Assembly: GCA_014584575.1 (NCBI GenBank)
Contig: JACTMP010000013.1
Coordinates: forward strand, 124,001 to 188,000
Direction of reading: 5' to 3'
Source of the DNA: Chloroflexota bacterium
GTDB lineage: Bacteria > Chloroflexota > Anaerolineae > Promineifilales > Promineifilaceae
DNA: 64,000 nt
The position numbers were made by a program, and so were the translations under genes. The notes beneath the pieces were generated by a model, which saw only the letters and a list, made by a program, of their open reading frames with translations, was not told the origin of the DNA and searched no databases. Positions 1 through 8,736 of the stretch are shown one piece after another (within the stretch, counting starts at the first letter, position 1; each line of letters begins with the position of its first letter).

Positions 1-252
1 CAAATCTACTTTGACCTGTTTTAATTTGCCCATGGTCACCGGGCAAACATCGGGGCAAAAGCGGTAGCCAAAATAGACAAAGGTGTACTGCCCGGCAAAA
101 TCGTGCAGGCTCACCGGCCCATCTACCGATTCCAGAGCAATGTCCGGGGCGGGTTGTGGCTGCGGCAGCAGCGTCCCGGCAAATTCGTGGGGACGCTGGC
201 AGGCAACCAACCAGCATAATAGAAAAAGGGCAACCCATCGTGCGCGGATCAT
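1..252 (-). CDS. SCO1/SenC-family copper chaperone lipoprotein (partial, N-terminal part)
   Basis: The reverse strand reads from an ATG at 252 off the left edge, giving 84 residues. The start is a signal peptide with a lipobox ending LVAC, so the protein is probably an outer-face lipoprotein. After a short Pro-rich linker comes the thioredoxin-like opening typical of SCO proteins, with FVYFGYRFCPDVCP containing the paired CxxxC copper ligands. SCO proteins deliver copper to the CuA site of cytochrome oxidase. The neighbouring regulator (482-1039) also looks metal-linked. The C-terminal half and its conserved His are outside the window. Family assignment is firm. Confidence 0.88.
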   Translation of the reverse strand, partial: MIRARWVALFLLCWLVACQRPHEFAGTLLPQPQPAPDIALESVDGPVSLHDFAGQYTFVYFGYRFCPDVCPVTMGKLKQVKVDL

Positions 253-273
253 CGTTTGCTCTCTTATAAAAAA

Positions 274-367
274 TTATCAGTGGATCGAAGGGTAGTTCGC
301 ATCCTCAGATGCGAACCGGTGGGCATTTGAGGATGCCCACTCCTCCCATTTCGATCTACTGATTATG
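274..367. repeat. Palindromic element, family B copy 1
   Basis: The outer inverted ends read ATCAGTGGATCGAA on the left and TTCGATCTACTGAT on the right. They enclose two hairpin arms built on GCATCCTCAGATGC and GGGCATTTGAGGATGCCC. The same core (CATCCTCAGATG / CATCTGAGGATG) recurs at 38111-38188, 40505-40540, 45157-45195 and 63310-63347. The remainder of the gap to 482 shows no gene. Confidence 0.8.
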
Positions 368-481
368 AATGTATGTTAATTTTTGTGATTTATCGCAGAT
401 TATATCATCTAAATGCACAAGCACAAACGTTGGCGCATAGGCCAGTCGGGTCTGGCAAACCCGAGACGTTTATCCCTGTGT

Positions 482-1039
482 TCAAGTGTGGATGTGGTGG
501 GAATGGGAGAGAAAGTCGTATACCTGGCCTAACTGCATCACCTGACCGCCAAAACCATGTTGGAAATCGGCGGCGTCGGTCTGGCTGGCAAAAGCCAGCA
601 CACTGGGCTGGCAGCAGACGGCAATGCGGCTTTCGACCACAAAATAAGCCTGATAGACGTTGAGGATACGGCCGTAAATAAAATCCCGTATCAACGCCGT
701 GGCCACATCCGGCCGGCCGTGCAGCAGCAGCAGGCCACAATGGGGACAGCAGGCGCGAATGACTTCATTCTGGCGGGTGGTGATCACAAAATGCAGCCGT
801 CGTTTCACCGGCATCTGGCAGAGGGAACACGTTTCCGTTGTCACCAGGTTCGGGTCTGGCAACCGGACACCGCCATGAACTTTTTCCACCAACCCGGCGT
901 CAGCCAAAGCCGCCAGATCACGGTGTACCGTCATCACCGAGACATCAAGCCGCTGTGCCAGTTCGTCAATGCGTAGCCATTGATCCTCGCGCAGCCAGGC
1001 CACAATCTGTTCACGTCTTTTTGCCGGAGTTTGACTCAT
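482..1039 (-). CDS. DeoR-type HTH regulator with Cys-rich NosL-like C-terminal domain
   Basis: This is a 185-residue protein. Residues about 5-58 form a DeoR-type winged helix (RREQIVAWL, then LAQRLDVSVMTVHRDLAAL). The usual DeoR sugar-phosphate domain is absent. It is replaced by a linker with CSLCQ and then CCPHCGLLLL, ending in a region with FASQTDAADFQHGFGG. That region resembles the NosL/copper-chaperone fold, where Cys and Met residues bind Cu(I). The Cys pairs, the nearby SCO1 gene and the fold resemblance suggest a copper- or redox-sensing repressor; this is inference. Its promoter region (1051-1093) is repeated upstream of the ATPase gene at 2793. Confidence 0.72.
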   Translation of the reverse strand: MSQTPAKRREQIVAWLREDQWLRIDELAQRLDVSVMTVHRDLAALADAGLVEKVHGGVRLPDPNLVTTETCSLCQMPVKRRLHFVITTRQNEVIRACCPHCGLLLLHGRPDVATALIRDFIYGRILNVYQAYFVVESRIAVCCQPSVLAFASQTDAADFQHGFGGQVMQLGQVYDFLSHSHHIHT

Positions 1040-1050
1040 AAGCTCTTAGC

Positions 1051-1093
1051 TATACTGGCAAAGGCCATAATCTGACATTTTTGTCACCTTGTC
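1051..1093 (-). promoter_or_regulatory. Promoter/operator copy 1 (shared with 2736-2780)
   Basis: Read towards the DeoR-type gene, the sequence contains ATGTCAGATTATG, then CCTTTGCCAGTATA, 12 to 54 bases upstream of the ATG. The same 43 bases, with about three mismatches, lie in the same position and orientation upstream of the gene at 2793. TATAGC/TATACT could be the -10 box. The conservation indicates either a shared operator or element ends. Confidence 0.6.
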
Positions 1094-1106
1094 AGATGTC
1101 ACCTTG

Positions 1107-2462
1107 TCACCTTGCCAGGTGAATATCTACCTCTTGCTCTCTATCCAGAATGGCGCTGGCATAAACAAACATGGCGGCGCTCCAGGTGAGCGGCGCTTCG
1201 GATTCATACCAGCGTGTTTTCAGGTAACGGCCGTCCGCCCCATACACCTCGTGCACCACCCCATCTCGTGTGATCACCTCGGCCATCCGGCCAAGCAGTT
1301 GGCTGGCTTCGGCCCCACGCCCGGCACGGACGGCAGCAATGGCGTGCCAGCTTCCCAGCCAGAGCCAGGCGGCCGCTGTGTGATAATGGGCAATGCCACC
1401 TAACCGGTTTTCCAGAGAGATGTGTTCACGGCCGTACTCCTGATTTGTGCATCTGGTGGGCACCGGCTCCGCCATGCCGCCGGCGGCCATATTGGCCAGG
1501 ATGGTGTTGGCCTGCTCTGGTGTAGCCAGTCGCCAGGCAATGGCCAGCAGGTTGCCGTCGCTGCTAAGGATGTGCCGGAACTGGCGGCTGGTGATAAAAA
1601 AACCTTGCGTCTCATCCCAAAAATGGCGGTTAATGGCTGCACACAACGCCGCCGCCTGCCCTTCAAAGTACACAGCGTCTTCGCCATACCCATAACGAGC
1701 CGCGTCCAGAGCAAATTCACGCAGTGCCTTCCAATAGAGGACATTGGTGTAATGCACGGCCCCTTTGCGGATGACCGAATCAGCCCAGTCGGTATAGGCG
1801 CCCTGGTGCAGCAAGCCATCACTCCCCAGTGCCTGCGTTTCCACCCAATGCAACGCCTGTTTGAGCGCCGCCCAATGCTGGCGGGCAAAGGCTTCGTCCT
1901 GGTAGCGGTGCAGGTAGTTGAGGGCGGCAATTACCAGTAGGCAGTTGCCATCCAGGGAGATGGTATGGTGGGCGGTCTGGTATTTGGGGCGCAACGGAGC
2001 ATGAGTTGGCTGCTGCCGGGAAAAGAGGGAGTGCAGGTAGCGGTCGGCCACGCTGGTGGAGTGGATTTTGACCGGGAAACGGCCGTCAGCCCGCTGGTAA
2101 TGCAGGTACAACTCCAATGTCTCCTTCAAAGCCCGCTGTTCACCCATTTCTACCAGACCAAAGCTGGCAAAACCAAAATCACGCGCCCACGGTTCGCGGA
2201 AGTTGCGCCAGCCGGCCCAAAGAATGGTTTTGCGTGTGCCGTCCGGCAAATGGCGCTCTTCAATGCCGGCGCGCACGTTGGCCTCGGCAATCAGACGGGC
2301 CAGGCCGGTGGCAGGCACGGCCGTATCAAATGCAATGCCACCAACGGGAGATCGGGCTGTTAAACCGGGCTGCTTCCATAGCCGCCGCCCATAGCTAAAC
2401 AGTTGCGATGTGAGAAACCCAAGCAGAAAAGCCAGGAAAAGGGGTAACGGCCGTGTGAACAT
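1107..2462 (-). CDS. Six-hairpin glycosidase / glycogen-debranching-like protein
   Basis: This is a 451-residue protein with an N-terminal hydrophobic segment (residues 5-22, signal peptide or anchor). The rest is an alpha/alpha-toroid of the six-hairpin glycosidase type. Features seen include the W-AGWRNFREPWARDFGF stretch near residue 85, repeated helical hairpins, and SLENRLGGIAHYHTAAAWLW near 350. GH15, GH37, GH63, GH100 and amylo-1,6-glucosidase members share this fold, and the exact family cannot be fixed by eye. It probably acts on oligosaccharides outside the membrane. The 43-bp inverted promoter sequences flank this gene on both sides. Confidence 0.65.
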   Translation of the reverse strand: MFTRPLPLFLAFLLGFLTSQLFSYGRRLWKQPGLTARSPVGGIAFDTAVPATGLARLIAEANVRAGIEERHLPDGTRKTILWAGWRNFREPWARDFGFASFGLVEMGEQRALKETLELYLHYQRADGRFPVKIHSTSVADRYLHSLFSRQQPTHAPLRPKYQTAHHTISLDGNCLLVIAALNYLHRYQDEAFARQHWAALKQALHWVETQALGSDGLLHQGAYTDWADSVIRKGAVHYTNVLYWKALREFALDAARYGYGEDAVYFEGQAAALCAAINRHFWDETQGFFITSRQFRHILSSDGNLLAIAWRLATPEQANTILANMAAGGMAEPVPTRCTNQEYGREHISLENRLGGIAHYHTAAAWLWLGSWHAIAAVRAGRGAEASQLLGRMAEVITRDGVVHEVYGADGRYLKTRWYESEAPLTWSAAMFVYASAILDREQEVDIHLAR

Positions 2463-2553
2463 GCCCCTATTTTAACAAAAACCGCCATACCGTCCGCTGT
2501 GCCATTGGATATAGCGGACGAGGTGACAGGGTGACGAGGTGGCCTCTGACAAG

Positions 2554-2734
2554 GCAGCAATTCTCAGTTTGGCAAAACCCGGCGATTAAAATCGCGGCAA
2601 CAAGAAGCAAAGCCCACCTTCGTGGGCTGGGCGCCAGTGGGCGAAGGCCGACTTTGCCTCTTGTTGAGCCTGCACTGAGGCCACCAAAGTGTGCAGATTT
2701 ATCTGCCGCCGCAAACCAATTTGAGAGTTGCTGC
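2554..2734. mobile_element. MITE-like element, family C copy 1
   Basis: The element is 181 bp with near-perfect 13-bp terminal inverted repeats (GCAGCAATTCTCA on the left, TGAGAGTTGCTGC on the right, one mismatch). It has internal stem-loops (AGCCCACCTTCGTGGGCT) and no ORF. A second, left-truncated copy lies at 10274-10410 with the same interior: CCCGGCGATTAAAATC, GCGAAGGCCGACTTTGCC, GCAGATTTATCTGCCGCC. It fills most of the 330-bp gap between the glycosidase and the ATPase. Confidence 0.75.
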
Positions 2735-2735
2735 T

Positions 2736-2780
2736 GACAAGGTGATAAAAATGTCAGATTATGACCTTTGCCAGTATACT
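2736..2780 (+). promoter_or_regulatory. Promoter/operator copy 2 (shared with 1051-1093)
   Basis: This is the plus-strand copy of the sequence upstream of the DeoR-type gene: GACAAGGTGATAAAAATG, TCAGATTATGACC, TTTGCCAGTATACT. It ends 12 bases before the ATG at 2793. It abuts the right end of the MITE-like element. Confidence 0.6.
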
Positions 2781-2792
2781 TGCGCCTGAACT

Positions 2793-3470
2793 ATGACTTT
2801 TTTCTTCCACAACCAACTGGGCTACCGGCAAAATCCGTTTGGGGCGCTGACGGCTGAGGAGTGGACGGCCGTCGCCTTTATCCCTCCCACCGTGCAACAA
2901 ATCCTGGATGAGGGGTTTACCCACTTGCAACTGCTTGGCCGCAAAGGGTGTGGCAAAACCACCACTTTGCTCAAACTGGCAGCCGAACAACAAACGCAGG
3001 GGCGGACGGTATTATACGAATACATACCGGAGGGGCAGCGCCATTTTATGTCGCGGCTGGCCGCCAACACTGTGTTTGTGTTGGATGAGGCGCAGCGATT
3101 ACGCTGGCGAGAACGGAAGCGGTGGTTGGGTTGGGGCACGGCCGTGACCTCCATTTTCAGCAGCCATACCGACCTGACGCCCCACTTCCGCCGCGCCCAC
3201 CTGCCGCTGACTTCGGTCTGGCTGGATGCCGAAATTTCCCTGGCGCATTATCACACCTGGTTGGAACGGCGGCTGGCCTATTTTACCTTACCCGGTAAGC
3301 GGCGCGTGGAGTTGGCAGACACGGCCGTAGCCGCCCTCTACCACCGCTACGGCCGTGACATGCGCGAAGCCGAGTATTTCCTCTACGAACTGTTCCAACA
3401 CCCCTGGCCCGAACCCGCAGCCGGTGAACCCTGGCTGCTGACAGGGGAGGATGTTTTAGGAGTGGTTTAA
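2793..3470 (+). CDS. P-loop ATPase, ExeA/TniB-like
   Basis: This is a 225-residue single-domain AAA-type ATPase. The N-terminus (FFHNQLGYRQNPFGALT) resembles ExeA/TniB-type ATPases that begin with a FxxNPF motif. Walker A is LLGRKGCGKTTTLL near residue 50 and Walker B is VFVLDEAQR near residue 93. No DNA-binding, GspA-like or sensor domain is fused to it. The promoter is nearly identical to that of the DeoR/NosL-like regulator, so the two may be co-regulated. The partner and biological role are unknown. Confidence 0.68.
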   Translation: MTFFFHNQLGYRQNPFGALTAEEWTAVAFIPPTVQQILDEGFTHLQLLGRKGCGKTTTLLKLAAEQQTQGRTVLYEYIPEGQRHFMSRLAANTVFVLDEAQRLRWRERKRWLGWGTAVTSIFSSHTDLTPHFRRAHLPLTSVWLDAEISLAHYHTWLERRLAYFTLPGKRRVELADTAVAALYHRYGRDMREAEYFLYELFQHPWPEPAAGEPWLLTGEDVLGVV

Positions 3471-3547
3471 GCATAGTCAAAATGATGCACTGCGTCACAA
3501 ATCTGGTACAATCCGTTTGCATACCGGTTTGCCTATGATAACATTTT

Positions 3548-3585
3548 ATCCGCGTCATCCGCGAGAATCTGCGTCCTATCAGAGA
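3548..3585. repeat. Dispersed repeat, family L copy 1
   Basis: This short sequence (ATCCGCGTCATCCGCG, then ATCTGCGTCCTATCAGAG) lies just upstream of the ribosome-binding site of the next gene. A related copy is embedded in coding sequence at 28312-28347. Confidence 0.6.
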
Positions 3586-3601
3586 AGGAGGAAAGAAGCA
3601 C

Positions 3602-5707
3602 ATGTTATCTCCATTTGAAAAAGCAGCCTTCATCTTTTTGTTGGTGGTCTGCCTAGTAGCCACCGTCAACACCTTTGGCCTGATGGCCCGCATTATCCTG
3701 CGCGGGCAGGGCCAGTTGGGCACAGACCAGGTGATCCGCCGCCTGCGTGAAGGGGTGGTCGCCCTTTTTTCCCAGGGGCGCATCATCCGCCACCGCCGCC
3801 GCACCTCCATTTTCCACTACCTGGTTGCCTGGGGGTTCATCTTCTACCTGCTGGTGAACGGGGTGGAAGTGGCCGAAGGGTTGATCACCGGTTTCCACGT
3901 GCCGGATAATATCATCGGCAACCTGTACCAACTGGCGGCCGACATCTTTGGTACGCTGGTGCTTGTCGGCATTGTCTACTTCCTGCTGCGCCGTTTTGCT
4001 TTTGGCGATCCGGCGCTGGCGGCGCGGGAGAATGTGCTGCTGCACCCGGACGTGCGCGGCGGGGCCGTCATGCGTGACTCCTTCATCGTCATCCTCTTTA
4101 TCACTCTGCACATTGGCTTTCGGCAAATTGCGTCGGCCTCGTTAGTTGCTCTGGAAGGCGGCAGCGATATGTGGCAGCCTACCGCCACCCTCATTGCCCA
4201 AACCCTGTTGAGCGGGATGCAGCCCGAAGGTTTGAACACGCTGTGGCATTTTAGCTGGTGGCTGGCGGTGGGGCTGATCGTCGTCTTTTTGCCCTACTTC
4301 CCCTACACCAAACATGCCCACCTGTTCATGGGGCCGCTCAATTTTGCCGTGCAGCCGGAACGCAATTACCTGGGCGAAATGCACACCCTCAATTTTGAGG
4401 ATGAAAGCATTGAGCAGTTTGGCGCGGGCACACTCTTTGACCTGAGCCAGAAGCAGCTATTGGATGGTTTTGCCTGTATCATGTGTAACCGCTGCCAGGA
4501 AGTATGCCCGGCTTATAACACCGGCAAGGAATTGTCGCCGGCCGCTATTGAAATCAACAAACGCTATCTGTACCGGAACGATATGGCCGGGTTGGCCGGG
4601 GGCACGGCCGAACCCATCCCCCTGCTCGGTTCCGTCATCAGCGAAAGCGCGCTGTGGGCCTGCACCGCCTGTGGGCACTGCATTGAAGTCTGCCCGGTGG
4701 GCAATACCCCCATGCTGGACATCATGGATATGCGCCGCGACCAGGTATTGATGAGCAGCGCCTTTCCGGCGCAGTTGAAGGGAGCGTTTGTGGGCATGGA
4801 GCGTATGGGCAATCCCTGGCAGTCTACCGACGGCCGTATGGCCTGGGCCGAGCCACTGCCCTTTGCCGTGCCATTAGTAGAGGAAAACCCGGAGTATGAG
4901 TACCTGCTCTGGGTGGGCTGCGCCGGGGCGTTTAACCCGGACGCGCAGGAAGTGACCCGCGCGGTGGCCACCATTTTGCACGAGGCCGGCATCAGTTTTG
5001 CCGTATTGGGCGACGCCGAAAGCTGCACCGGCGATTCGGCGCGGCGGGCGGGCAATGAGTACCTGTTTTACGAGATGGCCCAGGGCAACATTGAGACGCT
5101 GAATGCGGCGGGGGCGGACAAGAAACGCATTGTCACCAGTTGCCCACACTGTTTCACCACCATTGGCAAGGAGTATGGCGAATTGGGCGGGCATTATCAG
5201 GTGTTCCACCACACGCAGTTAATCGCCGACCTGGTGGGGAAAGGCAAACTAAAGCTAAACGGCCAGATGCTGGAAAAAGTGACCTACCATGACCCCTGCT
5301 ACCTGGGGCGGCACAATGGGGTCATTGCCGAACCACGTGACGCCCTGGCAAAGGCGGGGGTGACATTGTTGGAGATGGGGCGTCACGGCCGTGACTCGTT
5401 CTGTTGTGGCGCGGGTGGGGCACAGTATTGGAAGGAGGAGGAGCATGGTGATACGGCCGTGAACGACGGCAAGACCGTTAACGCTACTCGTTTCGCCGAA
5501 GCCCAATCCACCGGCGCGGCCACACTGGCCGTCGGCTGCCCCTTCTGCGCCACCATGATGAAAGACGCCAACCGCGAAAAAGGCGAACCGATGCAGGTGC
5601 AGGACGTGGCCCAGGTGGTGCTGGCGGCGTTGGGGAAAAAAGAAGTAGTGGGTAATTACCCAATTACTCAGTTACCCAATCGCCCCAAGATGGAGAGTGG
5701 CAGTTGA
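3602..5707 (+). CDS. Membrane FeS oxidoreductase, EtfAB:quinone (EMO/HdrD-like)
   Basis: This is a 701-residue protein. About four to six membrane helices in residues 1-240 resemble a narGHI gamma-type cytochrome b domain. They are followed by two [4Fe-4S] ferredoxin motifs (CIMCNRCQEVCP near 293 and CTACGHCIEVCP near 353). Two HdrB/GlpC-type CCG modules follow (CPHCFTTIGKEY near 513, SFCCGAGGAQYW near 600, GCPFCATMM near 648). Known relatives pass electrons from EtfAB or FeS partners to menaquinone. A strong site, GGAGGAAAG, precedes the ATG. The last dozen residues (VVGNYPITQLPN) come from an intergenic hairpin repeat. The GNAT gene overlaps its stop by 4 bases. Confidence 0.82.
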   Translation: MLSPFEKAAFIFLLVVCLVATVNTFGLMARIILRGQGQLGTDQVIRRLREGVVALFSQGRIIRHRRRTSIFHYLVAWGFIFYLLVNGVEVAEGLITGFHVPDNIIGNLYQLAADIFGTLVLVGIVYFLLRRFAFGDPALAARENVLLHPDVRGGAVMRDSFIVILFITLHIGFRQIASASLVALEGGSDMWQPTATLIAQTLLSGMQPEGLNTLWHFSWWLAVGLIVVFLPYFPYTKHAHLFMGPLNFAVQPERNYLGEMHTLNFEDESIEQFGAGTLFDLSQKQLLDGFACIMCNRCQEVCPAYNTGKELSPAAIEINKRYLYRNDMAGLAGGTAEPIPLLGSVISESALWACTACGHCIEVCPVGNTPMLDIMDMRRDQVLMSSAFPAQLKGAFVGMERMGNPWQSTDGRMAWAEPLPFAVPLVEENPEYEYLLWVGCAGAFNPDAQEVTRAVATILHEAGISFAVLGDAESCTGDSARRAGNEYLFYEMAQGNIETLNAAGADKKRIVTSCPHCFTTIGKEYGELGGHYQVFHHTQLIADLVGKGKLKLNGQMLEKVTYHDPCYLGRHNGVIAEPRDALAKAGVTLLEMGRHGRDSFCCGAGGAQYWKEEEHGDTAVNDGKTVNATRFAEAQSTGAATLAVGCPFCATMMKDANREKGEPMQVQDVAQVVLAALGKKEVVGNYPITQLPNRPKMESGS

Positions 5708-6408
5708 ACCAACACAGCAATGACCTGGGGCAGCCGGTCGGGTTTCCGGTGGTGGGGTGGCAGCCACGGCCGTGGCCACCACGCACCATCATGCACGGCC
5801 GCACCTGCCACCTGGAACCGCTTGACCCGGAACGGCACGCTGCGGCGTTATATCAGGCTTACAGTGCGGATGGGGACGGCCGTCTCTGGACCTATCTGGC
5901 GTATGGGCCGTTTCATTCGCTGGCCGACTTTCAGACACATCTGGAAACAAACGGCACGGGCGACGATCCGTTGTTTTATGCCATTGTCCCCCACACCTCC
6001 GGGCAGGCGGAAGGGGTCGCCAGTTACCTGCGCATCACAGCCGCGCATGGCGTCATCGAGGTAGGGCACATCAATTATGCGCCCACGCTACAAAAAACAG
6101 TGGCAGCTACCGAGGCCATGTACCTGATGATGCGCCGCGCTTTTGATGAACTGGGCTACCGCCGATATGAGTGGAAATGTGACGCCCTCAATGCCCCGTC
6201 TCGCCGTGCCGCGCTGCGGTTGGGTTTTACATTTGAGGGCATTTTCCGGCAGGCGCTCATTTACAAAGGGCGCAACCGGGATACCGCCTGGTTTTCCATC
6301 ACCGATGCTGAGTGGCCGGCTATCCGCCAGGCATTTGAAACGTGGCTCGATCCGGCCAATTTTGATACACACGGCCAACAATACCGTCCGCTAACGATGC
6401 AACAGTAA
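5704..6408 (+). CDS. GNAT-family acetyltransferase, RimJ/RimL type
   Basis: This 234-residue protein begins with TTG at 5704, overlapping the stop of the preceding gene (TTGA), which points to translational coupling. It has the Acetyltransf_3 layout: LEPLDPERHAAALYQA near residue 38, a central EVGHINYAPTLQKTVAATEA stretch, and YEWKCDALNAPSRRAALRLG, where acetyl-CoA binding and the RimL signature lie. Relatives acetylate small amines or protein N-termini, and the substrate is not predictable. There is no evident functional link to the FeS protein beyond the operon. Confidence 0.85.
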   Translation: MNQHSNDLGQPVGFPVVGWQPRPWPPRTIMHGRTCHLEPLDPERHAAALYQAYSADGDGRLWTYLAYGPFHSLADFQTHLETNGTGDDPLFYAIVPHTSGQAEGVASYLRITAAHGVIEVGHINYAPTLQKTVAATEAMYLMMRRAFDELGYRRYEWKCDALNAPSRRAALRLGFTFEGIFRQALIYKGRNRDTAWFSITDAEWPAIRQAFETWLDPANFDTHGQQYRPLTMQQ

Positions 6409-6442
6409 ATGGAGCCCTGGCCGGCGAGCACCCGCGGTTGGT

Positions 6443-6733
6443 TCATCCCACTTGGTTAAGACGGTCCATCACGGCAACTTCTTCTTGCAAGGCAGCTTTG
6501 GTTTCGGGAGGGATCATGTTCCAGGAGATGTTGTGGACGGCGCCATAGAGGGCATACAGCAAATTCAAACTGGCTCTGGGCTGCCGGGCTTTCACCAGGC
6601 AATAGGCTTCCACTGCCCCCATTTCGACTAATTCGGCCCGCGTGTGTATCCCAATCTCCGCCAACCACTTCGCCGATATTGGCCCAAGATTGAGGGAATT
6701 TTCAAGTGAGCGGGTGTTTTCATTGCCCATCAT
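6443..6733 (-). CDS. TfoX C-terminal domain protein
   Basis: This is a 96-residue protein. It matches the stand-alone TfoX_C module: SLNLGPISAKWLAEIGIHTR, then LVEMGAVEAYCLVKA, then ASLNLLYALYGAV and ISWNMIPPETKAAL. The helix-hairpin-helix-like fold is found in competence regulators and as free-standing proteins of unknown role. I start at the double ATG 6733/6730, because an upstream in-frame extension would run through the palindromic element at 6745-6833. It lies downstream of lepA on the same strand. Confidence 0.82.
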   Translation of the reverse strand: MMGNENTRSLENSLNLGPISAKWLAEIGIHTRAELVEMGAVEAYCLVKARQPRASLNLLYALYGAVHNISWNMIPPETKAALQEEVAVMDRLNQVG

Positions 6734-6744
6734 TGCCCGCCATT

Positions 6745-6833
6745 TGTCATTCCGAGTGGAGTCTTCGGAACGAGGAATCCCTATCACCTCCAGGACGAAC
6801 GGGATTCCTCCTCGAAGACTCGTCGGAATGACA
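6745..6833. repeat. Palindromic element, family A copy 1
   Basis: The 89-bp inverted repeat starts TGTCATTCCGAG and ends CGGAATGACA. Inner arms GTCTTCGGAACGAGGAATCC and GGATTCCTC...GAAGACTC pair. Other copies are at 40408-40619, 42302-42389, 44243-44327 and 59662-59747, the last inside a gene. Confidence 0.9.
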
Positions 6834-6840
6834 GGTTCAT

Positions 6841-8646
6841 TTAGTCGTCGTTGAGTTGCAGGACGGACATGAAGGCTTCCTGCGGCACTTCCACGGAGCC
6901 GATCATTTTCATGCGCTTCTTGCCTTTTTTCTGCTTTTCGAGCAGTTTCTTTTTGCGGGTGATGTCGCCGCCGTAACATTTGGCGAGCACGTCTTTGCGC
7001 ATGGCTTTGACGTTGGCGCGGCTGATGACGCGGTTGCCGACGGCCGCTTGTATGGGCACTTCAAACATTTGCCGGGGGATTTTCTCCTTGAGGGCGGAGA
7101 CGAGTTTTTGGCCGCGATGGTAGGCGTCGTCAGTGTGGACGATCATGGCCAGGGCATCTACCGGGGTTTTGTTGACCAGCACTTCGAGTTTGACCAGGTT
7201 GGAGGCGCGGTATTCTTTGAATTCGTAGTCCATGGAGGCGTAGCCGCGGGTGCCGCTTTTGAGTTTGTCGTAGAAGTCTACGATCATTTCGGCGAGGGGG
7301 AGTTCGTAGTGGAGGACGACACGGCCGGGGGCGGGATATTCCTGGCCCATGAGGACGCCGCGCCGTTTGATGACCAGATCCATAATGACGCCGTAGTATT
7401 CTTCGGGGGTGAAGATGTGCACGTCCATCCAGGGTTCGCGCACTTCATCGAAGGTGGCGGGGTCAGGCAGGTCGGCGGGGCTGTTGATGATGCGCACCTC
7501 GCCGGTGCCGGACATGACCACTTCGTAGCGGACACTGGGAGCGGTGGCAACCAGGTCGAGGTCGTATTCGCGTTCGAGCCGTTCCTGGATGATTTCCATG
7601 TGGAAGAGGCCCAGGAAGCCGCAGCGAAAACCGAAGTTGAGGGCGCTGGAGGTTTCGGGTTCAAAGACGAGGGAGGCATCGTTAAGTTGCAGTTTTTCGA
7701 GGGCTTCTTTGAGGATGGCGTAATCTTCACCTTCGGAGGGGTAGAAACCGGCGAAGACCATGGGTTTGACGCGCTGGAAGCCGGGCAGGGGATCGGTGGC
7801 GGGTTGGTCACGCAGGGTGATGGTGTCGCCGACGCGACATTCGCGGACGGTTTTGAGGCCGGTGGCGATGTAGCCGACTTCGCCGGCTTGCAGGCGGTCT
7901 GTGGGTTTCATGGCCGGGGAGAAGGTGCCGATTTCGATGGGTTCGACGGTGACGTCGTTGGAGAGCATTTTGATCCACTGCCGTTTTTCGATGGCCCCTT
8001 CAAAGATGCGCACGTAGGCGATGACGCCTTTGTAGGAGTCGTAGTGGGAGTCGAAGACGAGGGCGCGGAGGGGGGCGTCGGTATTGATGGTGGGAGGGGG
8101 AACGTGTTTGACGACGGCTTCGAGGACGGATTCGACGTTTTCACCGGTTTTGGCGCTGATGGGGATGGCGTCTTCGGCGGGGATGCCGGTGATGTTTTCG
8201 ACTTCTTCGGCGACGTCTTCGGGCAGGGCGGCGGGCAGGTCTATTTTGTTGATGACGGGCAGGATTTCTAGCCCGGCTTCGACGCCGAGGTAGAGGTTGG
8301 CGAGGGTTTGGGCTTCGATGCCCTGGGTGGCGTCTACGACGAGGATGGCGCCTTCGCAGGATTTGAGGGCGCGGCTGACTTCGTAGCCGAAGTCTACGTG
8401 GCCGGGGGTGTCTATCAGGTTGAGGATGTAGTCACGGCCGTCTTGGGCGGTGTAGTTCATGCGCACGGCCGAGGCTTTGATGGTGACGCCTTTTTCGCGT
8501 TCGAGGTCCATGCTGTCGAGGACTTGCTCTTGCATTTCCCGGTCGGAGATGGCGCCGGTGAGTTGCAGGAGGCGGTCGGCGAGGGTGGATTTGCCGTGAT
8601 CTATGTGGGCGATGATGCAGAAGTTGCGGATGTTGCTTTGTGTCAT
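6841..8646 (-). CDS. lepA: Elongation factor 4 (LepA), ribosome back-translocase GTPase
   Basis: This is a 601-residue protein, the normal length for LepA. GTPase motifs are G1 [10 protein letters not shown]2 region KGVTIKA, G3 DTPGHVDF and G4 NKIDLP. The EF-G-like domains follow, with the LepA-specific C-terminal region ending [20 protein letters not shown] use the ATG at 8646 ([16 protein letters not shown]), since the longer in-frame start would add a non-conserved leader of 42 residues. LepA remodels stalled ribosomes on the cytoplasmic face of the membrane. It is notably poor in the ACGGCCGT octamer (one copy). Confidence 0.97.
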   Translation of the reverse strand: MTQSNIRNFCIIAHIDHGKSTLADRLLQLTGAISDREMQEQVLDSMDLEREKGVTIKASAVRMNYTAQDGRDYILNLIDTPGHVDFGYEVSRALKSCEGAILVVDATQGIEAQTLANLYLGVEAGLEILPVINKIDLPAALPEDVAEEVENITGIPAEDAIPISAKTGENVESVLEAVVKHVPPPTINTDAPLRALVFDSHYDSYKGVIAYVRIFEGAIEKRQWIKMLSNDVTVEPIEIGTFSPAMKPTDRLQAGEVGYIATGLKTVRECRVGDTITLRDQPATDPLPGFQRVKPMVFAGFYPSEGEDYAILKEALEKLQLNDASLVFEPETSSALNFGFRCGFLGLFHMEIIQERLEREYDLDLVATAPSVRYEVVMSGTGEVRIINSPADLPDPATFDEVREPWMDVHIFTPEEYYGVIMDLVIKRRGVLMGQEYPAPGRVVLHYELPLAEMIVDFYDKLKSGTRGYASMDYEFKEYRASNLVKLEVLVNKTPVDALAMIVHTDDAYHRGQKLVSALKEKIPRQMFEVPIQAAVGNRVISRANVKAMRKDVLAKCYGGDITRKKKLLEKQKKGKKRMKMIGSVEVPQEAFMSVLQLNDD

Positions 8647-8736
8647 AATCCCAAGTATATCATTTGTGAAACGTAAAACGTAAAACGTGATGGGCCGTTT
8701 GACGGCCGTACCCCCACCCGCTACTATAGAAATCCT

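Noticed and set aside
295..342. CRISPR-like direct repeats from the CATCCTCAGATG hairpins
   Set aside because: Copies are single or paired palindromes scattered over the window, not arrays with unique spacers, and no cas gene is present.
6734..6979. N-terminal extension of the TfoX-C protein to a start at 6979
   Set aside because: The extension would translate the palindromic element and antisense lepA. The family core begins after the ATG pair at 6733.
6856..8271. Long open frame opposite lepA (471 codons on the plus strand)
   Set aside because: It is the antisense of a strongly conserved GTPase gene. Its translation is Gly/Phe/Asp/Val-rich with no family signature and follows from the codon use of lepA.
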